5,147 nt of DNA. Source: Anaerolineales bacterium. Lineage in GTDB: Bacteria > Chloroflexota > Anaerolineae > Anaerolineales > DRMV01. A model generated the notes under the pieces. That model searched no databases. It was given only the letters and a program-made list of their open reading frames with translations, and had not been told where the DNA came from. Made by a program: the position numbers and the translations under genes. Within the stretch, counting starts at the first letter, position 1. Each line of letters opens with the position of its first letter. The stretch spans positions 1 through 5,147 of the forward strand of contig WFVP01000371.1 of assembly GCA_015491595.1 (NCBI GenBank), given 5' to 3'. Positions 1-5,147 of the stretch are shown here, piece after piece.

Positions 1-6
1 GTTGTC

Positions 7-1038
7 TTGGCCCGTTACTGGCCCATGCCCTGGCGCCAGTGGGTCGAACGTCACGGATGGCGTTTGTGGATGCTATCCCTCTTGATGCTTATGCCCTACG
101 TACTGGCCTGGCTCACCCGGTCCTCGGCCTGTCGGCGGGGCCCGGCCTTTTTCTGGGAGTCCATCTTCATCGAGACCTTCATCCTGGCTTTGCTGGCGGT
201 GAGTTACAACCTGGTTTTCGGGTTCGCGGGCATCCTCTCCTTTGGTCATGCCGCGTTCTTTGGTTTGGGCGCGTACGTCACCGGATTGTTGATGAAACAC
301 CTGGGGTGGAACCTGTTTCTCAGTGGGGCCGTGGCCTTGTTGACCGGGGCCGTACTGGGCCTGTTCATGAGTCTGGTGGCCTTACGTACTCGGGGGCTTT
401 ACTTCGCCCTTTTCTCCCTGGCCATGGCCGAGGTCATCCACCTGTTGGCCCGTAACCGTATCCTGGTGCACATCACCGGCGCGGAGGATGGGTTCGTGTT
501 TTCCGTGCCGGAGTGGATCAATCCCGTACGCCATCGGTTGTTGTTCTACTATCTGGCTCTGGTCTCCCTGGTGGTGGCCTTTGCCTTTGTGTATCGCCTT
601 ATCCTCTCGCCCACCGGACGGGTTTTTCTGGCCTTGCGGGACAATGAAACCCGCGCGCAGATGCTGGGCTTCGGGCCTCTGGGATACAAGACCTTTGCCC
701 TGGTGATTTCAGGACTGCTGGCCTCATATGCAGGCATCCTGCGCGCCTTGCTCAACAAGGGTGCGAGCCCGAATGTGTTGAGCCTGGATTTCACCATGGA
801 CCCTCTGCTCATGACCATCTTAGGAGGCACGGCGACCTTTGATGGGCCCGTGGTGGGGGCTTTTCTTTTGAGGTTTGTGGAGCATGTGTTACGGAATGCC
901 CAGTTCCGGGTGGGACCCTGGTCCATCAATCTGGGCGAGCATTGGGCCCTGTTGTTGGGGCTGTTGTTTATCGCCGCCGTTCTGCTCTTCCCCCAGGGCC
1001 TGATGGGAAGCCGGCAAAAGGGGCAGGAGACTCCTTGA
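7..1038 (+). CDS. livM: Branched-chain amino acid ABC transporter permease, LivM family
   Basis: This is the inner-membrane permease of a high-affinity ABC importer, which normally pairs with LivH, the ATPases LivG and LivF and a periplasmic or lipoprotein binding protein. The family signature is clear. Residues 71-90 carry the FGFAGILSFGHAAFFGLGAY block, followed by LRTRGLYFAL (126-135), SPTGR and LRDNETRAQMLG (201-221), LGYKTFALVISG (225-236), ILGGTATFDGPVVGA (271-285) and a C-terminal FPQGLMG (328-334). About eight or nine hydrophobic membrane segments are visible between residues 20 and 330. The length of 343 is normal for LivM. The usual GG(S/A)DG loop reads GAEDGF (158-163), so the substrate could be leucine-type amino acids, urea or short amides; this cannot be told here. 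The start is uncertain: the frame is open to the left edge, TTG at 7 and ATG at 25 or 70 are possible, and none has a good Shine-Dalgarno. No livG or livF follows, so the partner genes must lie to the left or elsewhere. Confidence 0.93.
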   Translation: MARYWPMPWRQWVERHGWRLWMLSLLMLMPYVLAWLTRSSACRRGPAFFWESIFIETFILALLAVSYNLVFGFAGILSFGHAAFFGLGAYVTGLLMKHLGWNLFLSGAVALLTGAVLGLFMSLVALRTRGLYFALFSLAMAEVIHLLARNRILVHITGAEDGFVFSVPEWINPVRHRLLFYYLALVSLVVAFAFVYRLILSPTGRVFLALRDNETRAQMLGFGPLGYKTFALVISGLLASYAGILRALLNKGASPNVLSLDFTMDPLLMTILGGTATFDGPVVGAFLLRFVEHVLRNAQFRVGPWSINLGEHWALLLGLLFIAAVLLFPQGLMGSRQKGQETP

Positions 1039-1052
1039 GCCCTTGAGACGTT

Positions 1053-1490
1053 TCAGGAACCCGCGCTCACGGGACGGATGCCCCGGTAGACGCGCGCGCT
1101 GGCCAGCACCCGCAGGATGGTTATGGGCGACTGACCCAGATGTTCCGCCATCTGGCGGGGGGTCATGGGCGTGTTGCCGTGGGCCAGGAGCAGGCGGAAG
1201 ATGCGTTCCACCAGGGGATAGCGTCCGGTCAGGAAGTCGGGTTGCTTCGCACAGTGGGTGGTGATGTAGTACTGGAGCTCGTCCATCCGGTAGACTTCCG
1301 CGGTTTCCGGGTCCACCCAGTCAAACTGACGTTCCCCATCGCCGTTGGTGGACACCATTTTCTGGTGCTCCGGACAGAGCAGTTGTCGAAGGAAGAGGCG
1401 CCAGTTACGGTCTCGTTTCTGCCACCATTCGAAGTCGATGTGGAAAGGCGTATCCAGGGTCGGACGTAAGACCCGGGTGTGGGTGCTCAT
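1053..1490 (-). CDS. Hypothetical protein with C-terminal helix-turn-helix-like segment and possible Cys/His metal site
   Basis: I do not recognise this 145-residue protein. It is soluble, with no signal peptide or membrane segment. The N-terminal half is rich in aromatic and charged residues (DTPFHIDFEWWQKRDRNW, 13-30). It holds a CPEH motif (C39, H42) and, after a short acidic stretch with DWVDPETAEV (57-66), an adjacent His-Cys pair (H79, C80). Together these could bind a metal. Residues 93-138 look like a winged helix: a helix at LVERIFRLLLAHG, then TPRQMAEHLGQS as the likely turn-recognition pair, then ITILRVLASARVYRGIRPV. The start ATG at 1490 is supported by GGGAGG 7 nt upstream. It follows the large minus-strand gene by 17 nt and is surely in the same operon. 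The two share a nucleic-acid-binding flavour, so a small transcription regulator or partner subunit is plausible but unproven. The stop codon lies 14 bp from the stop of the convergent livM. Confidence 0.85.
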   Translation of the reverse strand: MSTHTRVLRPTLDTPFHIDFEWWQKRDRNWRLFLRQLLCPEHQKMVSTNGDGERQFDWVDPETAEVYRMDELQYYITTHCAKQPDFLTGRYPLVERIFRLLLAHGNTPMTPRQMAEHLGQSPITILRVLASARVYRGIRPVSAGS

Positions 1491-1497
1491 TCCCTTG

Positions 1498-1503
1498 CCT
1501 CCC
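1498..1503 (-). promoter_or_regulatory. Ribosome binding site for the 145-residue minus-strand gene
   Basis: On the minus strand the sequence reads GGGAGG, 7 nt before the ATG at 1490. A second purine-rich AGGAGG overlaps it (1502-1507) and directly follows the stop codon of the upstream gene. The strong site fixes the start and shows independent translation initiation within the operon. Confidence 0.8.
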
Positions 1504-1507
1504 TCCT

Positions 1508-3079
1508 TCAGGTCTGGGCCAGACGGAAGTACAGGCTACCGATGTACTCGAACCAGGGCCGCGAGACCAGCAGGGCGAAAATGGGCCCCGGCGGTGTGCG
1601 GCGCAGCAGGTTCATGGCCGCGTAGAGTTCCGTTGCATGGACGTGTCCCTGGGGTGTAAGACGACTCAATTCCCGCATGACCAGGATGACCAGGTCTTCA
1701 AAGGGGCGTTTTTCCTCGCGTATGCGTTCCCATACCTGGTCCAGGGCTTCGGGGTCGGGTACCAGGAAGGCCATGTGCTCATCGTAGCGGACCCCAATAG
1801 GGCGGTTTTCCATGTCGATGTGGAGCCGGCCTTTTTCATCCACACGCGCGGTGCGAATCCACTCCCGAATGGGGCGCCGGGTTTCCGTGGAGACCAGGAT
1901 TTCGTCGGGTCGGGTTCCCCGACGCAACGTGATACGCGCACCGGGAATCACGCCCCTCTCGCGATACCATTCCTTGAGACCAAAGACGAAACGGTGGGAT
2001 TGCACGACCCATCCGGGAAAGCGTTTCCCCGTTTCTGCATCCACGAACTCGAAATACACTCGTTGGGCCACGTAGGCCTTGGGAAAGAGGCGTTGTAAGT
2101 ACGCATCCAGGGGCAGGGAGCCGACGCGCCAATGCGGGTAGATCAAGGGAACCGTAGCCTCGTTCACTTCCCCGACGTCTACAGGGGGAGAAGGCGAGTG
2201 CTCATCATGCAAGCGGGCTTCCAGTTCCTGGAGTTCGGGGGGGAGGACCTCCGGGTCATAGGGGATGGGCGAGTACTGTAAGTGGACCGGGAGTTCCAGA
2301 ATTTCCTGGGGCTCCATGCGTCGCAAATACCAGCGAATGGTGCCAGCCGGTCCCACCTCGTCGAAGCGCTCGTCGTCGTGCAGGGCCTTGGCCAGGGAGA
2401 AGAGGAGCAGGCGCTTGGGCATGTCTTCGGGGAGGTCCAGGTGCTTGAGGATGTCCTCGGTGCTCAGCGGGCCGCCTCCCGCGACGTCCAGCACCGCGTC
2501 GGCCAGGATGAGATGCTTTTCCTCGATGGGAACCAGCAACTCCTCCCGGAACCACAAATCGGCGATGCGGACGAAGCCCGGAGTCCGGCGCAGGGTTTCC
2601 TCCACTTTTTGGGTCAGCGCTTCCCCGTAGTGGGACCAGACCCACTCGGGTTGAAATTCGCGCACGTCGTCCAACCTGGGCGGACGGTTCAACACATGGT
2701 CCTCGAAAGCCGCGGCGAATTCCTTGATGCGCCCATCCTCCAGGCGCACCCGGATGACCTCGAATTCACCGTGGTGGGGATGATACCCTGGGCGCACTTC
2801 CAGGACCTCTCCCCGCGTCCAGTCGAGGGCGGGGAAGACCAGGGTTTGGCCGGGACGATACCGCTCTTTGGGCATGTAAATGGCTTCGCTTTCCTTCCAA
2901 CGGTCTTCTAAGCGCCGCTGTTCCTGGCGGATACGTTCTTTCACCAGGGCCTTGGCCAGGTCCTCGGCCGATAGAGGGGTTTCCTGTTCCAGCATGTACT
3001 GGTAGAAGAAGTCCAGGTCTTCCTCGGTAATGGCCAGCTGTTCCCAGTAATCCTCTTTGACCCAGGGTGTGGTGACCAT
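1508..3079 (-). CDS. Large multi-domain protein with repeated winged-helix-like units, probable nucleic-acid-binding protein
   Basis: I cannot assign this 523-residue protein to a named family, though its wording is like uncharacterised Chloroflexota proteins. It is cytoplasmic, with no membrane segment and no cysteine. Residues 20-60 form a helical unit with ETPLSAEDLAKAL (33-45), followed by a basic-acidic helix. Residues 70-130 are beta-rich (YRPGQTLVF, GEVLEVRPGYH, FEVIRVRLEDGRIKEF), like an SH3 or KOW barrel. Residues 190-255 look like a winged helix of the HARE-HTH type: GGGPLSTEDILKHLDL, then RFDEVGPAGTIRWYLRR as a wing. Residues 325-400 are another beta-rich domain with TGKRFPGWVV, FVFGLKEWYRE and PGARITLRRG. 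The C-terminus (462-523) is a last wHTH-like unit with HATELYAAMN and a RPWFEYIGSLYFRL wing. I chose ATG 3079 over TTG 3106 because GAGGG lies 8 nt upstream of the ATG, while the TTG has no ribosome site. It is the first gene of a two-gene operon. A transcription or chromatin factor is the best inference; no catalytic motif is seen. Confidence 0.88.
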   Translation of the reverse strand: MVTTPWVKEDYWEQLAITEEDLDFFYQYMLEQETPLSAEDLAKALVKERIRQEQRRLEDRWKESEAIYMPKERYRPGQTLVFPALDWTRGEVLEVRPGYHPHHGEFEVIRVRLEDGRIKEFAAAFEDHVLNRPPRLDDVREFQPEWVWSHYGEALTQKVEETLRRTPGFVRIADLWFREELLVPIEEKHLILADAVLDVAGGGPLSTEDILKHLDLPEDMPKRLLLFSLAKALHDDERFDEVGPAGTIRWYLRRMEPQEILELPVHLQYSPIPYDPEVLPPELQELEARLHDEHSPSPPVDVGEVNEATVPLIYPHWRVGSLPLDAYLQRLFPKAYVAQRVYFEFVDAETGKRFPGWVVQSHRFVFGLKEWYRERGVIPGARITLRRGTRPDEILVSTETRRPIREWIRTARVDEKGRLHIDMENRPIGVRYDEHMAFLVPDPEALDQVWERIREEKRPFEDLVILVMRELSRLTPQGHVHATELYAAMNLLRRTPPGPIFALLVSRPWFEYIGSLYFRLAQT

Positions 3080-3083
3080 GGAG

Positions 3084-3092
3084 CCTTCCCTC
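3084..3092 (-). promoter_or_regulatory. Purine-rich ribosome binding region deciding the start of the 523-residue gene
   Basis: On the minus strand the sequence reads GAGGGAAGG, ending 4 nt before the ATG at 3079, with the GAGGG core 8 nt away. It is a moderate Shine-Dalgarno. The in-frame TTG further upstream at 3106 is preceded by AGTGCAAT, with no such site, so the nine-residue longer version is unlikely. Confidence 0.55.
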
Positions 3093-3107
3093 ACGGTTTC
3101 CTGCAAA

Positions 3108-3135
3108 TTGCACTTTGGGTAAGAACGGGTATCAT
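3108..3135 (+). promoter_or_regulatory. Candidate promoter for the DUF2007/coiled-coil/selB operon
   Basis: TATCAT at 3130-3135 matches the -10 consensus at 5 of 6 positions. TTGCAC at 3108-3113, 16 bp upstream, is a weak -35 (3 of 6). A start near 3142 leaves a short leader of about 25 nt before ATG 3167, with the ribosome site at 3151. It overlaps the opposite-strand -10 almost completely, so RNA polymerase could probably occupy only one direction at a time. The -35 is poor, so the call is tentative. Confidence 0.4.
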
Positions 3136-3141
3136 TATACC
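3128..3141. repeat. Palindrome over the divergent -10 boxes, possible operator
   Basis: GGTAT and ATACC form perfect 5-bp arms around a 4-nt CATT centre. A second, outer pair, CTTTG (3113-3117) and CAAAG (3150-3154), is almost concentric with it. Two direct GGGTA copies (3117-3121 and 3127-3131) sit exactly 10 bp apart, one helical turn, on the left side. A dimeric repressor or the helix-turn-helix proteins encoded next door could bind here. The arms are short and chance is not excluded. Confidence 0.4.
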
Positions 3142-3164
3142 TGATTCCTCAAAGGATGTGTGAA
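3134..3164 (-). promoter_or_regulatory. Sigma-70-type promoter for the minus-strand operon
   Basis: The minus strand has a perfect -10 box TATAAT at 3139-3134. The best -35 candidate is TTCACA at 3164-3159, a 5 of 6 match to TTGACA but with a long 19-bp spacer. At the ideal 17-bp spacing the hexamer is CACACA, only 3 of 6. Transcription would begin near 3127, giving a leader of about 48 nt to the ATG at 3079. The -10 box lies inside a 5-bp-arm palindrome, so it may be a regulated promoter. Confidence 0.6.
3151..3156 (+). promoter_or_regulatory. Ribosome binding site for the DUF2007 gene
   Basis: AAAGGA lies 10 nt before ATG 3167. The GAAGG touching the ATG is too close to serve. The in-frame GTG at 3158 is followed at once by TGA, so no upstream extension is possible and ATG 3167 is the first usable start. 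Confidence 0.5.
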
Positions 3165-3166
3165 GG

Positions 3167-3463
3167 ATGACATGGCAAGAAGTCGCGCGTTTTTCGAGTC
3201 CGATTGAAGCCGAAATTGCCCGGGGATTTCTGGAAGCCCAGGGGCTTACGGTCAATCTGGTGCAAGAGGGAGCAGCCCGTGCCATGGGCGTTTATGTGGG
3301 CCCTTTTGGAGAAATCAGCCTTCTGGTACCCGAGGACCAGGCCGAGCGGGCGCGGGAATTGCTGGACGCCTTGCAACGTGGTGAGTACCAGGCCTCCCTG
3401 CCTCCCTGGCTCCCAGATGAACCCAACGGCGACGAAGGAGAACCTTCATCCCAGGAGGAGTGA
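3167..3463 (+). CDS. DUF2007-family small protein (putative signal-transducing protein)
   Basis: This 98-residue cytoplasmic protein has the DUF2007 pattern. It opens with WQEVARFSSPIEAEIARGFLEAQGL (3-27 region), a first strand followed by a helix that begins at the SPIEAE motif. A short strand follows (VNLVQEG, 29-35), then GVYVGPFGEISLLVPEDQAERARELLDAL (41-69), a second strand-helix pair. This is the ferredoxin-like arrangement expected of the family, which is often described as PII-like and putatively signal-transducing; its biochemical role is not known. Residues 76-98 add a proline- and acid-rich tail that is probably disordered and ends in SSQEE. It is the first gene of the selB operon, with its stop only 2 nt before the ATG of the coiled-coil gene. 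The context suggests a job linked to that rod protein or to SelB, but nothing in the sequence shows a ligand. Confidence 0.85.
   Translation: MTWQEVARFSSPIEAEIARGFLEAQGLTVNLVQEGAARAMGVYVGPFGEISLLVPEDQAERARELLDALQRGEYQASLPPWLPDEPNGDEGEPSSQEE
3453..3458 (+). promoter_or_regulatory. Strong ribosome binding site for the coiled-coil gene
   Basis: AGGAGG lies 7 nt before ATG 3466 and inside the last codons of the DUF2007 gene. An in-frame GTG at 3460 is only 1 nt from the site and cannot be used, so ATG 3466 is the start. Confidence 0.85.
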
Positions 3464-3465
3464 AC

Positions 3466-4650
3466 ATGGAACAGGCCGAATGGCAGGAGCGGTTCAACTG
3501 GTTGGAACAGGAGCAACGTAAGGACCGGGCGCAATTGCTGGCCCTGCAGGACCGCATCGTGCGCATGGAGGGTCAGATTAACGCGCTGGAGACCCAGCTC
3601 AAAGAGACCCTGGATGAAATGGGGCGCTGGATGACGGTGCAGAGCCGCGTTCAGACGCTGGAGGAGCAGATTCAGCGATTGGACCAGGAGCTGCGCCAGA
3701 GGCAGGAGGCCTTTCAGCGCCAGATGGAAGACCAGTTCCGCGCCCTGCAGCAGGAGATGCGCACAGGCTTGGCGCGGATGACGGAGGAAATGGCGGGGCT
3801 GCGTGATGCCTTCAAGATCCTTCAGACGCTACAACAAAGCATGAAGGCTCGAGAAGAGGAAGACCAGAAACTCCACCGGCGAGTGGACAAAGTGGCGGCG
3901 GATTTGATGGAATTGGGTCGTCGCCACGATGAACGCCTGCAGGTGATTCGGCTGTTACAGGAAGCCCAGGAGCGCAATGCCCTGCGCATCCTGGAAATCC
4001 AGAAGGACATGGGGGCCCTGCGTAAGCGTCTGGAAGAGCTGGCCGGGATGCAGGGTGTCTTTGGGGAGAGTTTGGGCAAGCTGGAAGCCCGCTTGCACGA
4101 GCTCCACAGCGCGGAGGAAGAGCGCAAGAAGGAGCAGCGGGACTTTCTGGAAAAGGTGGCCCGGAAGCAGGCGGAACAGGACCGGCAGTGGCGCACCTGG
4201 GAATCCCGATTTCAAAGCATGGAAGAACTGGCCCAACGTTTGGAGACTCATTTGCAAGCGATGGATGCATTCCGCCAGGAACTCAATCGAGCTCGGGACC
4301 GTTTGGAGGACCTCATCGAGCGCATGGAACGGCGGGTCCATGAGGTCGCCGAAATGCAGCGCCTGGCCGAGGACCGGTTCCGGCAGGAGTGGTTGACCTT
4401 CAAGGCCGATGAGCAGAAGCGCTGGGCCAACTTCCAGCTCATCTACGAAGAACAGCAGCAAGACATTTTGCGCCGTTTGGACACCCATCAAAACCAATTG
4501 ACCGCGCACGAGGACTTGTTGGTCCAGATTAAGGACGACCTGGGTATGTTGCAGGAGCAGACCCAAAAACGCCTGCAAGACCTCCACCACATGGCGCGTA
4601 CATGGCTGGAAGAGTACGAACGGATGCTCAAGGCCCTGAAGGGCGCGTGA
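3466..4650 (+). CDS. Long coiled-coil rod protein, function unknown
   Basis: This 394-residue protein is helical almost from end to end, rich in Glu, Gln, Arg, Lys and Leu. It contains not one proline or cysteine. Heptad-like runs are plain, for example [20 protein letters not shown] (31-50), [19 protein letters not shown] (62-80), [12 protein letters not shown] (185-196) and [19 protein letters not shown] (273-291). Regularly placed Trp residues occur (W6, W12, W55, W242, W245, W309, W320, W380). The stretch [20 protein letters not shown] (306-325) is the most distinctive block and may be a family mark. There is no signal peptide, membrane segment, Walker motif or hinge domain, so it is not an SMC ATPase. 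A long coiled-coil of this kind would act as a scaffold or spacer. It starts 2 nt after the DUF2007 stop, and its TGA overlaps the selB start by 4 nt, so it is likely co-translated with both. I do not know its function. Confidence 0.9.
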   Translation: MEQAEWQERFNWLEQEQRKDRAQLLALQDRIVRMEGQINALETQLKETLDEMGRWMTVQSRVQTLEEQIQRLDQELRQRQEAFQRQMEDQFRALQQEMRTGLARMTEEMAGLRDAFKILQTLQQSMKAREEEDQKLHRRVDKVAADLMELGRRHDERLQVIRLLQEAQERNALRILEIQKDMGALRKRLEELAGMQGVFGESLGKLEARLHELHSAEEERKKEQRDFLEKVARKQAEQDRQWRTWESRFQSMEELAQRLETHLQAMDAFRQELNRARDRLEDLIERMERRVHEVAEMQRLAEDRFRQEWLTFKADEQKRWANFQLIYEEQQQDILRRLDTHQNQLTAHEDLLVQIKDDLGMLQEQTQKRLQDLHHMARTWLEEYERMLKALKGA

Positions 4651-5147
4651 TTCGCGTTCTGGCCACCGCCGGCCACGTGGACCACGGCAAATCCACCCTG
4701 GTCGAGGCCCTGACCGGCACCCATCCCGACCGCCTGAAAGAGGAACGGGAGCGGGAAATGAGTATTGACCTGGGTTTTGCCTACCTCACTTTACCGGGGG
4801 GCATGGAGGTAGGCATCGTGGATGTGCCGGGTCACCGGGATTTCATCGCCAATATGCTGGCCGGGGTGGGGGGTGTGGATGCGGTGTTGTTAGTGGTGGC
4901 CGCCGACGAAGGCGTGATGCCTCAAACCCGGGAGCATGTGGATATCCTCGACTTGCTGGGGGTGTCCACCGGGCTGGTCGCCTTGACGAAAATTGACCTG
5001 GTGGACGACGAGGAATGGCTTGACTTGGTGGAGGACGAGGTGCGGGCCTTACTGCAACCGACATCCCTGGCGCAGGCCCCCATTGTACGGGTTTCGGCCC
5101 GCACGGGTCAGGGACTGGAGGCCCTGCGCAGGGCTTTGGTCGAGCAA
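4647..5147 (+). CDS. selB: Selenocysteine-specific translation elongation factor SelB, N-terminal part (runs off the right edge)
   Basis: SelB is a GTPase that carries Sec-tRNA(Sec) to the ribosome at UGA codons marked by a SECIS element. The 167 codons present cover most of the G domain, and every GTPase motif is visible: P-loop GHVDHGKST (9-17), switch [12 protein letters not shown] (35-45), DVPGH (59-63), TKID (114-117) and SAR (150-152). [12 protein letters not shown] (22-33) and the IDLGFA switch I separate SelB from EF-Tu and IF2. The usual switch I threonine (RGMTIDLG in E. coli) is serine 39 here, a conservative change. The rest of the protein, including the C-terminal winged helices that bind SECIS RNA, lies outside the window, so Sec decoding cannot be confirmed. 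GTG 4647 is the start, overlapping the previous stop as GTGA; only a weak AAGGG lies 3 nt before it. This points to termination-reinitiation coupling with the coiled-coil gene. Confidence 0.93.
   Translation, partial: MIRVLATAGHVDHGKSTLVEALTGTHPDRLKEEREREMSIDLGFAYLTLPGGMEVGIVDVPGHRDFIANMLAGVGGVDAVLLVVAADEGVMPQTREHVDILDLLGVSTGLVALTKIDLVDDEEWLDLVEDEVRALLQPTSLAQAPIVRVSARTGQGLEALRRALVEQ

Noticed and set aside
1025..1035. AGGAG-A-CTCCT palindrome at the end of livM as a terminator
   Set aside because: A one-base loop cannot fold as a hairpin, and no T-run follows.
1033..1047. Tandem CCTTGAG copies across the livM stop codon
   Set aside because: There are two 7-nt copies at an 8-nt period, too short and too few to call a repeat element, and no function is evident.
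1060..1073. CCCG...CGGG inverted repeat near the end of the 145-residue gene
   Set aside because: It has only 4-bp arms and no T-run on either strand, and it lies within coding sequence.
1637..2098. Open frame of 153 codons on the plus strand
   Set aside because: It is also antisense to the large minus-strand gene, with no ribosome site before its start. It is treated as a GC-bias shadow.
2282..2911. Open frame of 209 codons on the plus strand
   Set aside because: It lies wholly inside the 523-residue minus-strand gene, which has a promoter, a ribosome site and domain-like structure. The plus reading gives no recognisable protein.
3080..3106. Nine-residue N-terminal extension from TTG 3106 of the large minus-strand gene
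   Set aside because: No Shine-Dalgarno precedes the TTG and it would sit only about 21 nt from the predicted transcript start. ATG 3079 has a purine-rich site at good spacing.
3955..4590. Open frame of 211 codons on the minus strand, leucine-rich
   Set aside because: It is the complement of the coiled-coil gene: CAG and GAG codons read backwards as Leu-rich text. There is no ribosome site or family likeness, and the plus-strand gene is well supported.
3466..4650. SMC, RmuC or Smc-like ATPase identity for the coiled-coil protein
   Set aside because: There is no Walker A or B motif, hinge or globular head, and no nuclease motif. Similarity to such proteins would be only the generic coiled-coil composition.

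Overview
The window is GC-rich bacterial chromosomal DNA, densely coded on both strands. It carries six protein genes and no RNA gene, insertion sequence or CRISPR array that I can see. The best guess for the host is a member of the Chloroflexota, probably Anaerolineae-like. This rests on the style of the SelB G domain ([19 protein letters not shown]) and on a multi-winged-helix protein with a VGPAGxxxWYLRR-type motif that I associate with that phylum. It is a judgement from memory, not a search result.

Layout: (1) At 7-1038 (+) lies a LivM-type inner-membrane permease of a branched-chain amino acid (or related amide) ABC importer. It is the last gene of an operon that lies mostly to the left of the window. 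(2) At 1053-1490 and 1508-3079 (-) lies a two-gene operon, read right to left. A 523-residue protein with several predicted winged-helix units comes first, then a 145-residue protein with a C-terminal helix-turn-helix-like segment and a possible Cys/His metal site. Neither matches a named family I can assign. The operon converges on livM with only 14 bp between the stop codons. (3) At 3080-3166 lies a compact divergent promoter region with a clear -10 box on the minus strand, a weaker one on the plus strand, and a small palindrome lying exactly on both. (4) At 3167-5147 (+) lies a tightly packed operon: a DUF2007-type small protein, a 394-residue coiled-coil rod with no proline and no cysteine, and the first 167 codons of selB, the selenocysteine-specific elongation factor, which runs off the right edge.

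How they may work together: the three plus-strand genes are almost certainly co-transcribed, with a 2-nt gap and then a 4-nt GTGA overlap, which suggests translational coupling of the rod protein to SelB. The minus-strand pair looks like nucleic-acid-binding proteins. Their promoter shares a palindrome with the selB operon promoter, so the two operons may be co-regulated or the minus pair may regulate both. That is inference. The least described parts are the multi-winged-helix pair and the DUF2007/coiled-coil/SelB coupling.
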